This document shows, in pieces, positions 1-6,513 of a DNA stretch of 7,294 nucleotides. The stretch's first letter is position 1. Each line of letters starts with the position of its first letter. A program made the position numbers and the translations under genes. The stretch is from positions 1-7,294 of the forward strand of contig CAZNDH010000054.1 of assembly GCA_964571765.1 (NCBI GenBank), given 5' to 3'. This DNA is from ZC4RG35 sp964571765. Its GTDB lineage: Bacteria; Actinomycetota; Acidimicrobiia; Spongiisociales; ZC4RG35. The notes under the pieces are model-generated. The model worked only from the letters and a program-made list of their open reading frames with translations, ran no database searches and was not told the origin of the DNA.

Positions 1-418
1 CGTCGCCTCCCTCGAGGTCACCGATGACGATGATCCCATCGGCGTGTGACTGCTCGAACATCGAGGCGTAGGCGACAGCCATCTCCGGCTCGTAATCGAC
101 GTGTCCTAGGAACATGCGATAGCCCTGTTCTCCTGAGACCTCGTTGATGCCTCGGAGAATCTGGATGTGGAAAGGGTCAGTGATGTCCCTTGCGATCACC
201 CCAAGCAGTGAACTGCGACTGCCCCGAAGCCCCCTAGCTAGCAGATTCGGCTTGTAGCCCAAGTCGGCTGCGACGGCGAAGACTCGGTCTCGTGTCTCCT
301 GACGGATGGGGACACCGCTCTCTTTGGCGTTGAGGATACGGGAAACAGTGGTCACGGACACCCCGGCACCTGCCGCCACATCCTTAAGCGTCACCGAGCC
401 CGAGCCGCCTCTCACCAT
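1..418 (-). CDS. LacI-family transcriptional repressor, N-terminal part (runs off left edge)
   Basis: The minus strand encodes 139 residues with no stop before the window edge. Residues 9-30 (VTLKDVAAGAGVSVTTVSRILN) are a textbook LacI helix-turn-helix, with recognition helix about 20-30. Residues 38-55 (IRQETRDRVFAVAADLGY) form the third helix. KPNLLARGLRGSRS (56-69) is the hinge helix, whose Leu64 is at the position of the leucine that intercalates in the operator. From residue 71 (LLGVIARDITDPF) the periplasmic-binding-protein-like sensor domain begins, and the remaining ~200 residues lie outside. ATG at 418-416 is chosen because only a short leader precedes the HTH; the ribosome site (GAGAAG just upstream) is weak, and GTG at 415-413 is a possible alternative. 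The gene is divergent from the sugar operon and shares its promoter region, so it is inferred to be the local regulator responding to the imported sugar or a metabolite. The family is certain; the effector is unknown. Confidence 0.96.
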   Translation of the reverse strand, partial: MVRGGSGSVTLKDVAAGAGVSVTTVSRILNAKESGVPIRQETRDRVFAVAADLGYKPNLLARGLRGSRSSLLGVIARDITDPFHIQILRGINEVSGEQGYRMFLGHVDYEPEMAVAYASMFEQSHADGIIVIGDLEGGD

Positions 419-482
419 GTCTTCTCGAACCTCATGATCGTCATCCTCGACTGGAAAAGACCTTGAACGAGTCGGTCGGCGC

Positions 483-512
483 TTGACGTTCCAGCCGCCC
501 GTAGTATATATT
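483..512 (+). promoter_or_regulatory. Sigma-70-type promoter of the catabolic operon
   Basis: TTGACG (483-488) and TATATT (507-512) are separated by 18 bp, a good match to -35 and -10 boxes in otherwise GC-rich DNA. The predicted transcript starts near 519, about 70 nt before the first gene and just upstream of or within the operator-like cluster. No start-site data are available, so this is motif inference. Confidence 0.6.
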
Positions 513-533
513 CGCTCCGAGGCTTATCGTCAA
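505..533 (-). promoter_or_regulatory. Divergent promoter of the LacI-type regulator
   Basis: On the minus strand TTGACG (533-528) is followed after 17 bp by TATATA (510-505). Its -10 overlaps the -10 of the rightward promoter, and both -35 boxes read TTGACG. The predicted start near 498 leaves an ~80-nt leader before the regulator. Overlapping back-to-back promoters suggest mutual exclusion and shared repression. Confidence 0.5.
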
Positions 534-567
534 GCGTAAACGTTAAGCGTTGATGCCTCAACGATAA
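524..567. promoter_or_regulatory. Operator-like cluster of inverted and direct repeats (probable LacI-type operators)
   Basis: Several repeats overlap here. CGTCAAGCG (528-536) and CGTTAAGCG (541-549) are direct copies 13 bp apart, and the reverse copy CGCTTGACG lies at 480-488 over the rightward -35 box. TAAACGTTA (537-545) has the central CG and A/T flanks typical of LacI-family operators. CGTTGA-TGCC-TCAACG (548-563) is a perfect 6-bp inverted repeat, and TTATCGT (524-530) pairs with ACGATAA (561-567). The cluster lies at and just downstream of the predicted rightward start, a usual repression position. Which repeat is the real operator cannot be decided by eye. Confidence 0.55.
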
Positions 568-586
568 CTGTCCCTGGAGGCAGGGT

Positions 587-1369
587 TTGGCTTCAGAGGT
601 GAGCGACTATCCCAGATTCGATCTCGAAGGCCAGATCGCGCTGGTCACCGGTGCCGCCCGGGGTCTGGGAAGCTCGATTGCGGTCGCGCTCGCCCATTCC
701 GGCGCCGACGTGGCACTCGGCGTGCGGAATCCACAGAGCGGAGCGGACGTCGCCGCCAGCATCGAGGAGTTGGGTCGGCGAGTGCTGGTGGTGCCTATGG
801 ACGTGACCGACCTCACTCAGATCCAGTCGGCGACTGAAGCCGTCATTGAGGAGTTCGGTCGCATCGACTTGTTAGTCAACAACGCCGGCCTGGGGCCGGA
901 GAACGCCCCCGAGGATGTGACCGAACCCGACTTCGACCTCACCTTCGACGTGAACGTCAAAGGCCTCTTTTTCACATCGCAGGCGGTGGGCAGGGCGATG
1001 ATCGGCCAGGGTTCGGGACGGATCGTCAACATGGGCTCGCAGGCGGGTCTCGTCGCCTTGCCCGGAGAAGCCATCTATTGCGCCAGCAAGGCCGCCGTCT
1101 CACACCTCACCCGGTGCCTTGCCATCGAATGGGGAGCCCACGGCATCAACGTAAACGCAGTCGCCCCCACCTTCATCCGCACTCCGGGCACCGAGCCGGC
1201 GCTGTCCGACCCCATTTTCCATGACGACGTTGTCGAGCGCATCGCCGGCCTGCACCGCATTGGCGAGCCGATGGACGTCGCCGGAGCCGTGATCTTCCTC
1301 GCCTCTCCGGCCGCGTCGCTCATCACTGGCGAGACCCTGGTCGTCGACGGCGGCTGGACGGTGCGATGA
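587..1369 (+). CDS. SDR-family NAD(P)-dependent oxidoreductase
   Basis: A 260-residue classical short-chain dehydrogenase/reductase of normal length. The cofactor motif TGAARGLG is at 21-28, NNAG at 98-101 and the structural Asn at 123. The catalytic residues are Ser151, Tyr164 and Lys168 (YCASK), and the C-terminal block ITGETLVVDGGW is at 246-257. Arg47 after strand 2, with no acidic residue there, leans toward NADP(H), which is an inference. The start is TTG at 587, chosen because GGAGG (576-580) lies 6 nt upstream; GTG at 599 is in frame but has a weaker site. It is the first gene of the operon and overlaps the permease gene by 4 bp (ATGA). A role in oxidising or reducing the imported sugar or polyol, as in gluconate or rhamnose pathways, fits the context, but the substrate cannot be read from the sequence. 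FabG itself is unlikely given the sugar-transport neighbours. Confidence 0.95.
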   Translation: MASEVSDYPRFDLEGQIALVTGAARGLGSSIAVALAHSGADVALGVRNPQSGADVAASIEELGRRVLVVPMDVTDLTQIQSATEAVIEEFGRIDLLVNNAGLGPENAPEDVTEPDFDLTFDVNVKGLFFTSQAVGRAMIGQGSGRIVNMGSQAGLVALPGEAIYCASKAAVSHLTRCLAIEWGAHGINVNAVAPTFIRTPGTEPALSDPIFHDDVVERIAGLHRIGEPMDVAGAVIFLASPAASLITGETLVVDGGWTVR

Positions 1370-2439
1370 TGCCGACACGGGAAATGACCCGAGCGACGTC
1401 GGACACGCCCCGAGAGGAAGAAGGCCGTCTGCATAGGCTGACCGGCTGGTTCTTCTCGCCGCACCGGATCCGCACGTCGGCGATCCTCGGAGTCCTGATC
1501 GTCTTCATGATCATCGGTGCAGTCCTCTCACCTCACTTCTTCACCGCGTCCAACCTCCTCAACGTCTCCCGGCGGATGTCCATAGTCGGCATCGCCTCCA
1601 TGGGCATGACTTTCGTCATCCTCACCGCCGGAATCGACCTGTCAGTGGGGTCGATCCTCGGCTTCTCCGCAGTCGCCGCCGCCTGGATGCTGAGCAGCGG
1701 AGTGCCCTGGCCGCTCGCACTCCTCCTGGCGATCGGTGCCGGAGCCGGGGTGGGGCTCATCAACGGGCTGGGAGTAACGAGGGGCAAGATCCAGCCTTTC
1801 ATCATGACCCTGGCCATGCTGGTCATCGCCAGAGGCGCCACCATGACCCTGTCGAACGGGCAACCCATCCCACTTCGAGATGCCGCCCAATCGGTGGCCT
1901 GGGTCGGTTCGGGAAACTTCCTCGGACTACCGGTACCCCTGTGGATCCTCCTCACGCTGTTTCTCATCTCGTCGTACGTGCTGAGGAACACGCCGTTCGG
2001 ATGGCATGTCTATGCGGTTGGGGGGAATCTGGAAGGGGCGCGCCGATCCGGTCTCAACACAAGACGCACGATCACCTCGGTCTACGTGATCAGCGGAGCA
2101 TGCGCGGCGATAGCGGCGCTGATAGTCATCACCCGTCTCACCGCCGGAGAGCCCAGCCAGGGAACCCTGCTCGAACTGGACGCCATCGCCGCGGTAGTAA
2201 TCGGAGGCACAAGCCTCTTCGGTGGAGTCGGTGGGGTTGGAGCAACACTGGTCGGAGCCGCAATCCTGGCGGTCACCGACAACCTGCTCAACCTGCTCGG
2301 TGTCTCCCCCTTCTCACAACAGATGGTCAAGGGACTGATCATCCTCGGCGCGGTGCTCCTGGAACGAAGGGTTCCAATGCTCACCGGGCCGAAGACAAGG
2401 GCCAACCGGCCCGCCAACGGAAATGGAGAGCAGGCATGA
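1366..2439 (+). CDS. Ribose-type (RbsC-like) sugar ABC transporter permease
   Basis: A 357-residue inner-membrane permease of the BPD_transp_2 (branched-chain amino acid/monosaccharide) class. A polar N-terminus of ~37 residues precedes the first hydrophobic segment (about 39-55), and many more follow. Recognisable RbsC-family blocks are GIDLSVGS (89-96), GLINGLGVTRGKIQPFIMTLAMLVIARG (130-157), YAVGGNLEGARRSGL (216-230) and ELDAIAAVVIGGTSLFGGVGG (270-290), the latter in the cytoplasmic coupling and C-terminal core. The start ATG overlaps the SDR stop by 4 bp; ATG codons at 1369 and 1384 are also in frame and no strong ribosome site decides between them. It should form the channel for the lipoprotein encoded next. 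No ATPase gene adjoins it, which is unusual because the usual cluster is ATPase-permease-binding protein. Confidence 0.97.
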   Translation: MMPTREMTRATSDTPREEEGRLHRLTGWFFSPHRIRTSAILGVLIVFMIIGAVLSPHFFTASNLLNVSRRMSIVGIASMGMTFVILTAGIDLSVGSILGFSAVAAAWMLSSGVPWPLALLLAIGAGAGVGLINGLGVTRGKIQPFIMTLAMLVIARGATMTLSNGQPIPLRDAAQSVAWVGSGNFLGLPVPLWILLTLFLISSYVLRNTPFGWHVYAVGGNLEGARRSGLNTRRTITSVYVISGACAAIAALIVITRLTAGEPSQGTLLELDAIAAVVIGGTSLFGGVGGVGATLVGAAILAVTDNLLNLLGVSPFSQQMVKGLIILGAVLLERRVPMLTGPKTRANRPANGNGEQA

Positions 2440-2454
2440 GCCTGCGGAAAGGGC

Positions 2455-2460
2455 AGGAGG
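2455..2460 (+). promoter_or_regulatory. Ribosome binding site choosing the binding-protein start
   Basis: A full AGGAGG lies 5 nt before ATG 2466, the strongest Shine-Dalgarno in the operon. It fits a binding protein made in excess over its permease. The competing in-frame ATG at 2436 overlaps the permease stop (ATGA) and has GGAGAG 5 nt upstream; it would lengthen the signal peptide by 10 residues. Confidence 0.65.
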
Positions 2461-2465
2461 ATGAG

Positions 2466-3458
2466 ATGAAACGAAGACATGGGATCTGGATCGCCGTGCT
2501 CACGGCGCTCGCCATGATTGTGGCCGCGTGCGGTGGTGGCGGGAGCAGTGACACCACGTCGGCGCCGGACACGACAGCGGACGCGCCAGACGATCAGTTA
2601 GTCATTGGGTTCTCACAAGCCAACAACGGAGACGTCTGGCGCATCAACCAGACTAACAACGTCGAAGAGGCCTGTTCGACCCTAATGCCGGATGCCGAGA
2701 TCATCGTCACCGATGGTCAAGGTGAGGGGTCCAAGCAGAGCGCCGATGTGGACGACCTGATCGCTCGTGGAGTCGACGTCCTGCTACTCACCCCCCTCAC
2801 GGCCGATGAGTTGACGCCGGCTGCAGAGCGGGCGCTGGAGGCCGGGGTCCCGGTGATCACGCTCGACCGGAGCGTCAATGTCGACGTCACTCAGCACATC
2901 GGAGCGGACAACAAGCTGATCGGTGAGAAGGCCGCGGAGTTCGTGTCACAAACGCTCCTCGGTGGTGAAGGTGGAACTGTGATCGAGATCCAGGGCGTCC
3001 TGGGAGCATCGGCCACCACCGATCGGCACGACGCGTTCGTGGCCTGGCTCGAGGAGAACGATCCCAATGTGGAGATCATCGAGAGTCAGACCGGCGAATA
3101 CCGACGCGAGCCTGCGTTCGAGTTCATGAACGACATGCTGCAGCGGTACGGACCCGGTGAGTTCGATGTGGTGTATACCCACAACGACGAGATGGCTCTC
3201 GGAGCTGTCCAGTCCATGAATGAGGCTGGGCGTCTCGGTGAGGCGGCCATCGTTGGCATCGATGGTCAGAACGAGGCGATCCAGGCGATCGCAGATGGAC
3301 AGATCGCAGCAACGTTCACCTACGACAACGCCGGTAAGGAGGCGTGCGAATCCGCCGCCAAGCTCATCGCTGGTGAGTCCATCGACCCTGAGTGGGTGTT
3401 GGAGACCACCCAGATCGATGAAACCAACGCCGAGGAGTGGATCGGCAAGGGGTTCTGA
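2466..3458 (+). CDS. Sugar ABC transporter substrate-binding lipoprotein (RbsB/YtfQ-like)
   Basis: From ATG 2466 this is a 330-residue exported lipoprotein. It has a basic n-region (KRRH), a hydrophobic core and lipobox VAAC, with Cys22 as the lipid anchor. A Gly/Ser/Thr/Asp-rich linker (23-44) precedes the Peripla_BP_4 domain, which starts at LVIGFSQ (45-51). Family landmarks are DVDDLIARGVDVLLLTP (94-110), PVITLDRS (129-136), HIGADNKLIG (144-153), QGVLGASATTDRHDAF (176-191), SQTGEYRR (207-214), YTHNDEMALGA (237-247) and VGIDGQNEAIQAI (263-275). Asp134, Arg135, Arg187, Asn240 and Asp266 sit at usual sugar-contact positions. GFSQ, the QG-GAS-DR block and SQTGEYRR recall the YtfQ (galactofuranose) branch more than ribose RbsB; this comparison is from memory. 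Cys70 and Cys294 could form an exported disulfide. The open frame continues upstream through the permease gene, but that part is a shadow. A long hairpin follows the gene. Confidence 0.95.
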   Translation: MKRRHGIWIAVLTALAMIVAACGGGGSSDTTSAPDTTADAPDDQLVIGFSQANNGDVWRINQTNNVEEACSTLMPDAEIIVTDGQGEGSKQSADVDDLIARGVDVLLLTPLTADELTPAAERALEAGVPVITLDRSVNVDVTQHIGADNKLIGEKAAEFVSQTLLGGEGGTVIEIQGVLGASATTDRHDAFVAWLEENDPNVEIIESQTGEYRREPAFEFMNDMLQRYGPGEFDVVYTHNDEMALGAVQSMNEAGRLGEAAIVGIDGQNEAIQAIADGQIAATFTYDNAGKEACESAAKLIAGESIDPEWVLETTQIDETNAEEWIGKGF

Positions 3459-3469
3459 TCCGCGGAGTC

Positions 3470-3510
3470 GACGGGGACGTAGAGGCTTCCTCCTCTCCTG
3501 CGTCCCCGTC
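3470..3510 (+). terminator. Strong intercistronic hairpin after the binding-protein gene
   Basis: GACGGGGACG (3470-3479) pairs perfectly with CGTCCCCGTC (3501-3510). Inside it AGAGG (3481-3485) pairs with CCTCT (3492-3496) around a 6-nt loop, with a small internal loop between the two stems. No T-run follows (ACTCACCCTC), so it may be a partial terminator or an RNA-stabilising element rather than a full stop. It starts 12 nt after the binding-protein stop and 47 nt before the SIS gene. Confidence 0.6.
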
Positions 3511-3556
3511 ACTCACCCTCAGTTCACCGACCTGGATCCCGCAGACCTTGACTCAC

Positions 3557-4585
3557 ATGGCTAACGAAATACGGCAGACCCCTGAGGTCGTCGAGCGCCT
3601 TCTGACAGAAGGTGCCCGGGCCATCCGCGATGCGGCTAGAGCGATTTCCCGTGCCAGGCCGAGTTGGGTGGCGATAGCGGCGCGTGGTACTTCTGACCAT
3701 GCTGCGGTCTACGCCCGGTACCTGATTGAAACCGTGCTCGGCATCCCCGCAGTCCTGGTCGCTCCTTCCATCAACACCGTCTACGAGAGACGGAGCTCAT
3801 GGTCCGATGGGCTGCTGATCTCGATCTCACAGTCGGGGCAGAGTCCCGACCTGCTGGCCGTTCTTGAAGTCGCCAAATACAGCGGCCGCCCAACCATCGT
3901 GATCACCAACAACCTCGGATCGGCGCTGGCGGAAGGATCCGATTTCGTGATCGACTGTCTGGCCGGTGAAGAGAGGGCGGTCGCAGCCACCAAGACGTAT
4001 GTCTCCTCGCTCGCTGCCATCGCGGCTCTGGTTGAGAGCCTCCGGCCGACTGACGCATTCGATACTGCCGTCCTCCCGGAGGTGACACAGCGCACCATCG
4101 AAGTCTCCGACCGCTGGGTTGCGGATAGCGGCGTCGTCGACGCGTTCACCGGGTCGGTTGGGTCACTGACGGTTGGACGTGGATACAACTATGCGACCGC
4201 TCTCGAAGTGGCCTTGAAACTCATCGAGACATCACGACGGTTCACCATCGGGTATTCGGCCGCCGACGTGGAACATGGCCCGATGGTGCTCGCCCGGGAC
4301 AACGCACCCATCCTCTTCTTCGATTCACCGGGACCGATGGGAGTCCGCATCCGCCCGCTACGGCTGCGGCTCATGGCTTCAGGAGGCGACGTCTGGACGG
4401 TGGCGACCGGGTACGACGCTTCGTCGCCGAACCAGACACTGGTTCTCCCCATCGACGTTCCCGATGAGCTCTCTCCGATCCCGATGGTGCTGCCTGGTCA
4501 ACTTCTGGCCGAGTCGGCCGCGGTAAGCCTCGGGTATAACCCTGACGCCCCACAAGGCCTCACCAAGGTGACGAAGACACTGTGA
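3557..4585 (+). CDS. SIS-domain sugar-phosphate isomerase/deaminase (GlmS isomerase-like, no glutaminase domain)
   Basis: A 342-residue protein matching the two-SIS isomerase half of glucosamine-6-phosphate synthase. MANEIRQTPE at the N-terminus matches the start of that domain. Phosphosugar-binding motifs are RGTSDHA (43-49) and SISQSGQSPDLL (89-100), followed by ERAVAATKTYVS (139-150), ALEVALKLIETS (215-226), EHGPMVL (239-245) and C-terminal PQGLTKVTKTL. Lys221, Glu224 and His240 have the same spacing as E. coli GlmS Lys485, Glu488 and His504, and Lys337 lies 5 residues from the end like Lys603, so isomerase chemistry looks intact. Without the glutamine amidotransferase domain, the likely jobs are amino-sugar-phosphate deaminase/isomerase (NagB-II or AgaS type) or Amadori-product deglycase (FrlB type). 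The frame is open back to ATG 3437, but that would overlap the previous gene and code through the hairpin, so 3557 is preferred despite a weak ribosome site. It overlaps the next gene by 4 bp (GTGA). Confidence 0.94.
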   Translation: MANEIRQTPEVVERLLTEGARAIRDAARAISRARPSWVAIAARGTSDHAAVYARYLIETVLGIPAVLVAPSINTVYERRSSWSDGLLISISQSGQSPDLLAVLEVAKYSGRPTIVITNNLGSALAEGSDFVIDCLAGEERAVAATKTYVSSLAAIAALVESLRPTDAFDTAVLPEVTQRTIEVSDRWVADSGVVDAFTGSVGSLTVGRGYNYATALEVALKLIETSRRFTIGYSAADVEHGPMVLARDNAPILFFDSPGPMGVRIRPLRLRLMASGGDVWTVATGYDASSPNQTLVLPIDVPDELSPIPMVLPGQLLAESAAVSLGYNPDAPQGLTKVTKTL

Positions 4586-5613
4586 GCGAGTTCCGCACCG
4601 TTTTCGGCCGACACTTGGTCGAACGGCTGCCGGAGTTCGTCCACCGCCCCTATCTGGTGGTGACCATGGACGACCTGTGGCCCATATTCCAAGACAGCCT
4701 TATCGACGGCTCAGCCGGGGTGCATCTCGTGGACACACTCGAACTCGCCGAGCTGAGCTCGATCGAGCCCTCGATACCCAAAGCGGCCGCCGTAGTCGGC
4801 ATCGGCGGAGGTCAGGCCGTCGACGTCGCCAAGTACCTGGCGTGGAAGAGACGACTACCGCTGTTCCAGATACCGACCGCGATGACCGTCAATGCACCGT
4901 TCGGACACCGTGCTGGCCTTCGCATCGAGGGGATCGTGCGATATCTCGGATATGCCGTGCCCGAGGCCGTCTACGTCGACTTCGACGTGATCCGCAGTGC
5001 ACCACCCGCGCTCAACCGCAGCGGTGTCGCTGACATCCTCTGCTATCACACCGCCCACCGGGACTGGCAGATCGCCGAGACGCTGGGTCGGACGGAACCG
5101 CAGTGGCCTTATGACCCCGATCTCGTCCAACAGGCCCGTCTTCGGCTCGAATCGGTCCTCAGTGACCTCGACGAGATCAGAGAGGTGACCGACCGGGGGA
5201 TCAGGACGCTCATGAACGCCCACCGTTGGGGCGGGGCCACCTTTCACGATTCTGGGTGGAACCCTCGACACATCGAAGGGATGGAGCACTTCGTCTTCTA
5301 CAACCTCGAGCGGATCACCAGACGACACTTCATTCACGGACAGCCGGTCGGCCTCGGCATCTACATCGGTGCGCTGCTCCAAGAAAACCAACCTGACGAA
5401 ATCCTTGGCGCCTTACATCGCGTCGGTGTCGACATCAGACCCGAAGCTATGGGAGTCGGCTGGACCGACGTGGAGGAGGCGGTGGAGACCCTGCCCTCCT
5501 TCATCGAAGACTCTGGGCTGTGGTTCACCGCCGCGAGCTCCGGGCCAATCCCCGACGATCTCCTCGATCGAGCCCGGCATGGTATCGCTGAAAAGTACGG
5601 AGATTGGAGTTGA
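4582..5613 (+). CDS. Glycerol-1-phosphate dehydrogenase-like (AraM/iron-ADH superfamily) oxidoreductase
   Basis: A 343-residue protein starting at GTG within the stop of the SIS gene. VVGIGGGQAVDVAKYLA (71-87) is the nucleotide-binding glycine motif of the dehydroquinate synthase-like fold. FQIPTAMTVNAPFGHRAGL (95-113) and PEAVYVDFDVIRSAP (127-141) follow the sn-glycerol-1-phosphate dehydrogenase pattern, and GVADILCYHTAHRDW (148-162) is the family's Asp-bearing block. Asp151, His236 (GMEHFVF) and His252 (HGQPVGLG) occupy the three usual metal-ligand positions, so an active metal-dependent, NAD(P)-using enzyme is likely. In bacteria AraM-type members act on glycerol-1-phosphate, but here the enzyme sits in a sugar-import operon between SIS and LLM genes. 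A phosphorylated sugar or polyol substrate is therefore inferred, and assignment to true G1PDH is not secure. The fold is confident; the substrate is unknown. Confidence 0.87.
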   Translation: MSEFRTVFGRHLVERLPEFVHRPYLVVTMDDLWPIFQDSLIDGSAGVHLVDTLELAELSSIEPSIPKAAAVVGIGGGQAVDVAKYLAWKRRLPLFQIPTAMTVNAPFGHRAGLRIEGIVRYLGYAVPEAVYVDFDVIRSAPPALNRSGVADILCYHTAHRDWQIAETLGRTEPQWPYDPDLVQQARLRLESVLSDLDEIREVTDRGIRTLMNAHRWGGATFHDSGWNPRHIEGMEHFVFYNLERITRRHFIHGQPVGLGIYIGALLQENQPDEILGALHRVGVDIRPEAMGVGWTDVEEAVETLPSFIEDSGLWFTAASSGPIPDDLLDRARHGIAEKYGDWS

Positions 5614-5615
5614 TG

Positions 5616-6500
5616 ATGGAGGTCGGACTCACTCTGCCCCAGGGCTGCGATAGGGAGTATCTCGGTATCGACCCTGCGACAGCGTGGCAGAGAACTCTCG
5701 ATGTCGCCCGCCTCGCCGATGACGTTGGATTCGAATCTCTTTGGGTGTACGACCACTTCCAGGTCGATCCACCCCCAGAACCCGCCATCGTCTTCGAGCC
5801 GATGACGGAGCTGGCCGCACTTGCCACGGCCACATCCCACGCCCGACTCGGCCACCTCGTCCTCGCCGCCGCATATCGCAACGCCGCCTTGACAGCCAAG
5901 ACCATCTCGACGATCGACGTAATCAGCGGCGGGCGGGCCATTCTGGGCATTGGCGCCGGATGGAAAGAAGACGAGTGGCTTGCATATGGCTACGGATTCC
6001 CCGACGCGAGGGTCCGTCTCGACATCCTGGAAGACCACCTCGAAATCATCACCAGAATGTTCCAACCCGGGCCGGCTTCCTACGAGGGCGAGCACGCTCA
6101 CGTCATCTCGGCGATCCACGAGCCGAAAGGACTGCAGGAACCGAGAATCCCAATCGTCGTTGGAGGCAACGGACCCAACCGTACCTGGCGGCTCGCCGCC
6201 CGCTACGCAGATGAACTCAATCTCGACGCCCTCACCCCAAAAGCCCTAGCCGCGGCGATCCCCGTCATCCGAGACCGTTGCGCAGAGATCGACCGCGACC
6301 CAAACAGCCTCAGGCTATCGGTCCACATCTGGGGAGAGGCAGGAGACGTCGCACCGGGCGCACCCCGCCAGCAAAGGTTCGCCGAGTACGCCTCCCTCGG
6401 GGTTGATCGGATCATCGTGCAAGGATTCCACGGTGTGTCCCATCCCGATGTGCTCGAAGACCTCATCAAGGACTGTCGAGCTGCCAACCTTCTCCCCTGA
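5616..6500 (+). CDS. LLM-class flavin/F420-dependent oxidoreductase
   Basis: A 294-residue luciferase-like TIM-barrel oxidoreductase of typical length. MEVGLTLPQG is the first strand, and DVGFESLWVYDHF (36-48) is the family's second strand block. ARLGHLVLAAAYRNAALTAKTISTIDVISGGRAILGIGAGW (76-116) is the signature for F420-dependent members of the family, continued by R-DILEDHLEII and RIPIVVGGNGPNRTWRLAARYADELN (177-202). The cofactor could be F420 or FMN and sequence alone does not settle it. Starts at ATG 5613 (overlapping the previous stop as TGATG) and ATG 5616 are both possible; 5616 is used because GGAG (5606-5609) is 6 nt away. In this operon it could be a redox step on the sugar or an oxygenase, as with LLM monooxygenases that desulfonate alkanesulfonates or sulfoquinovose; that link is speculative. 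Confidence 0.93.
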   Translation: MEVGLTLPQGCDREYLGIDPATAWQRTLDVARLADDVGFESLWVYDHFQVDPPPEPAIVFEPMTELAALATATSHARLGHLVLAAAYRNAALTAKTISTIDVISGGRAILGIGAGWKEDEWLAYGYGFPDARVRLDILEDHLEIITRMFQPGPASYEGEHAHVISAIHEPKGLQEPRIPIVVGGNGPNRTWRLAARYADELNLDALTPKALAAAIPVIRDRCAEIDRDPNSLRLSVHIWGEAGDVAPGAPRQQRFAEYASLGVDRIIVQGFHGVSHPDVLEDLIKDCRAANLLP

Positions 6501-6513
6501 ACCCCCCAAACCC

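Noticed and set aside
1149..1160. Second operator-like CAACGTAAACGC inside the SDR gene
   Set aside because: It encodes the conserved INVNA segment of SDR proteins, so codon constraint explains the resemblance.
1941..2465. Long open frame running into the binding-protein gene from inside the permease
   Set aside because: It is the +1 shadow of the permease: Arg/His/Ser-rich, no family pattern, and the true protein begins with a signal peptide at 2466 behind AGGAGG.
2946..3512. 188-residue minus-strand open frame
   Set aside because: Antisense shadow of the binding-protein gene in GC-rich DNA, with no recognisable domain and no promoter or ribosome site seen.
3437..3556. N-terminal 40-residue extension of the SIS protein
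   Set aside because: It overlaps the binding-protein gene, would translate through the intercistronic hairpin, has low-complexity Ser/Pro content, and the family's own N-terminus begins at MANEIRQTPE.
4855..5391. 178-residue minus-strand open frame
   Set aside because: Complement of the conserved core of the G1PDH-like gene; no independent motifs.
5361..6119. 252-residue minus-strand open frame across the dehydrogenase/LLM junction
   Set aside because: It spans two genes that are well supported on the other strand, and its composition is that of a complement frame.
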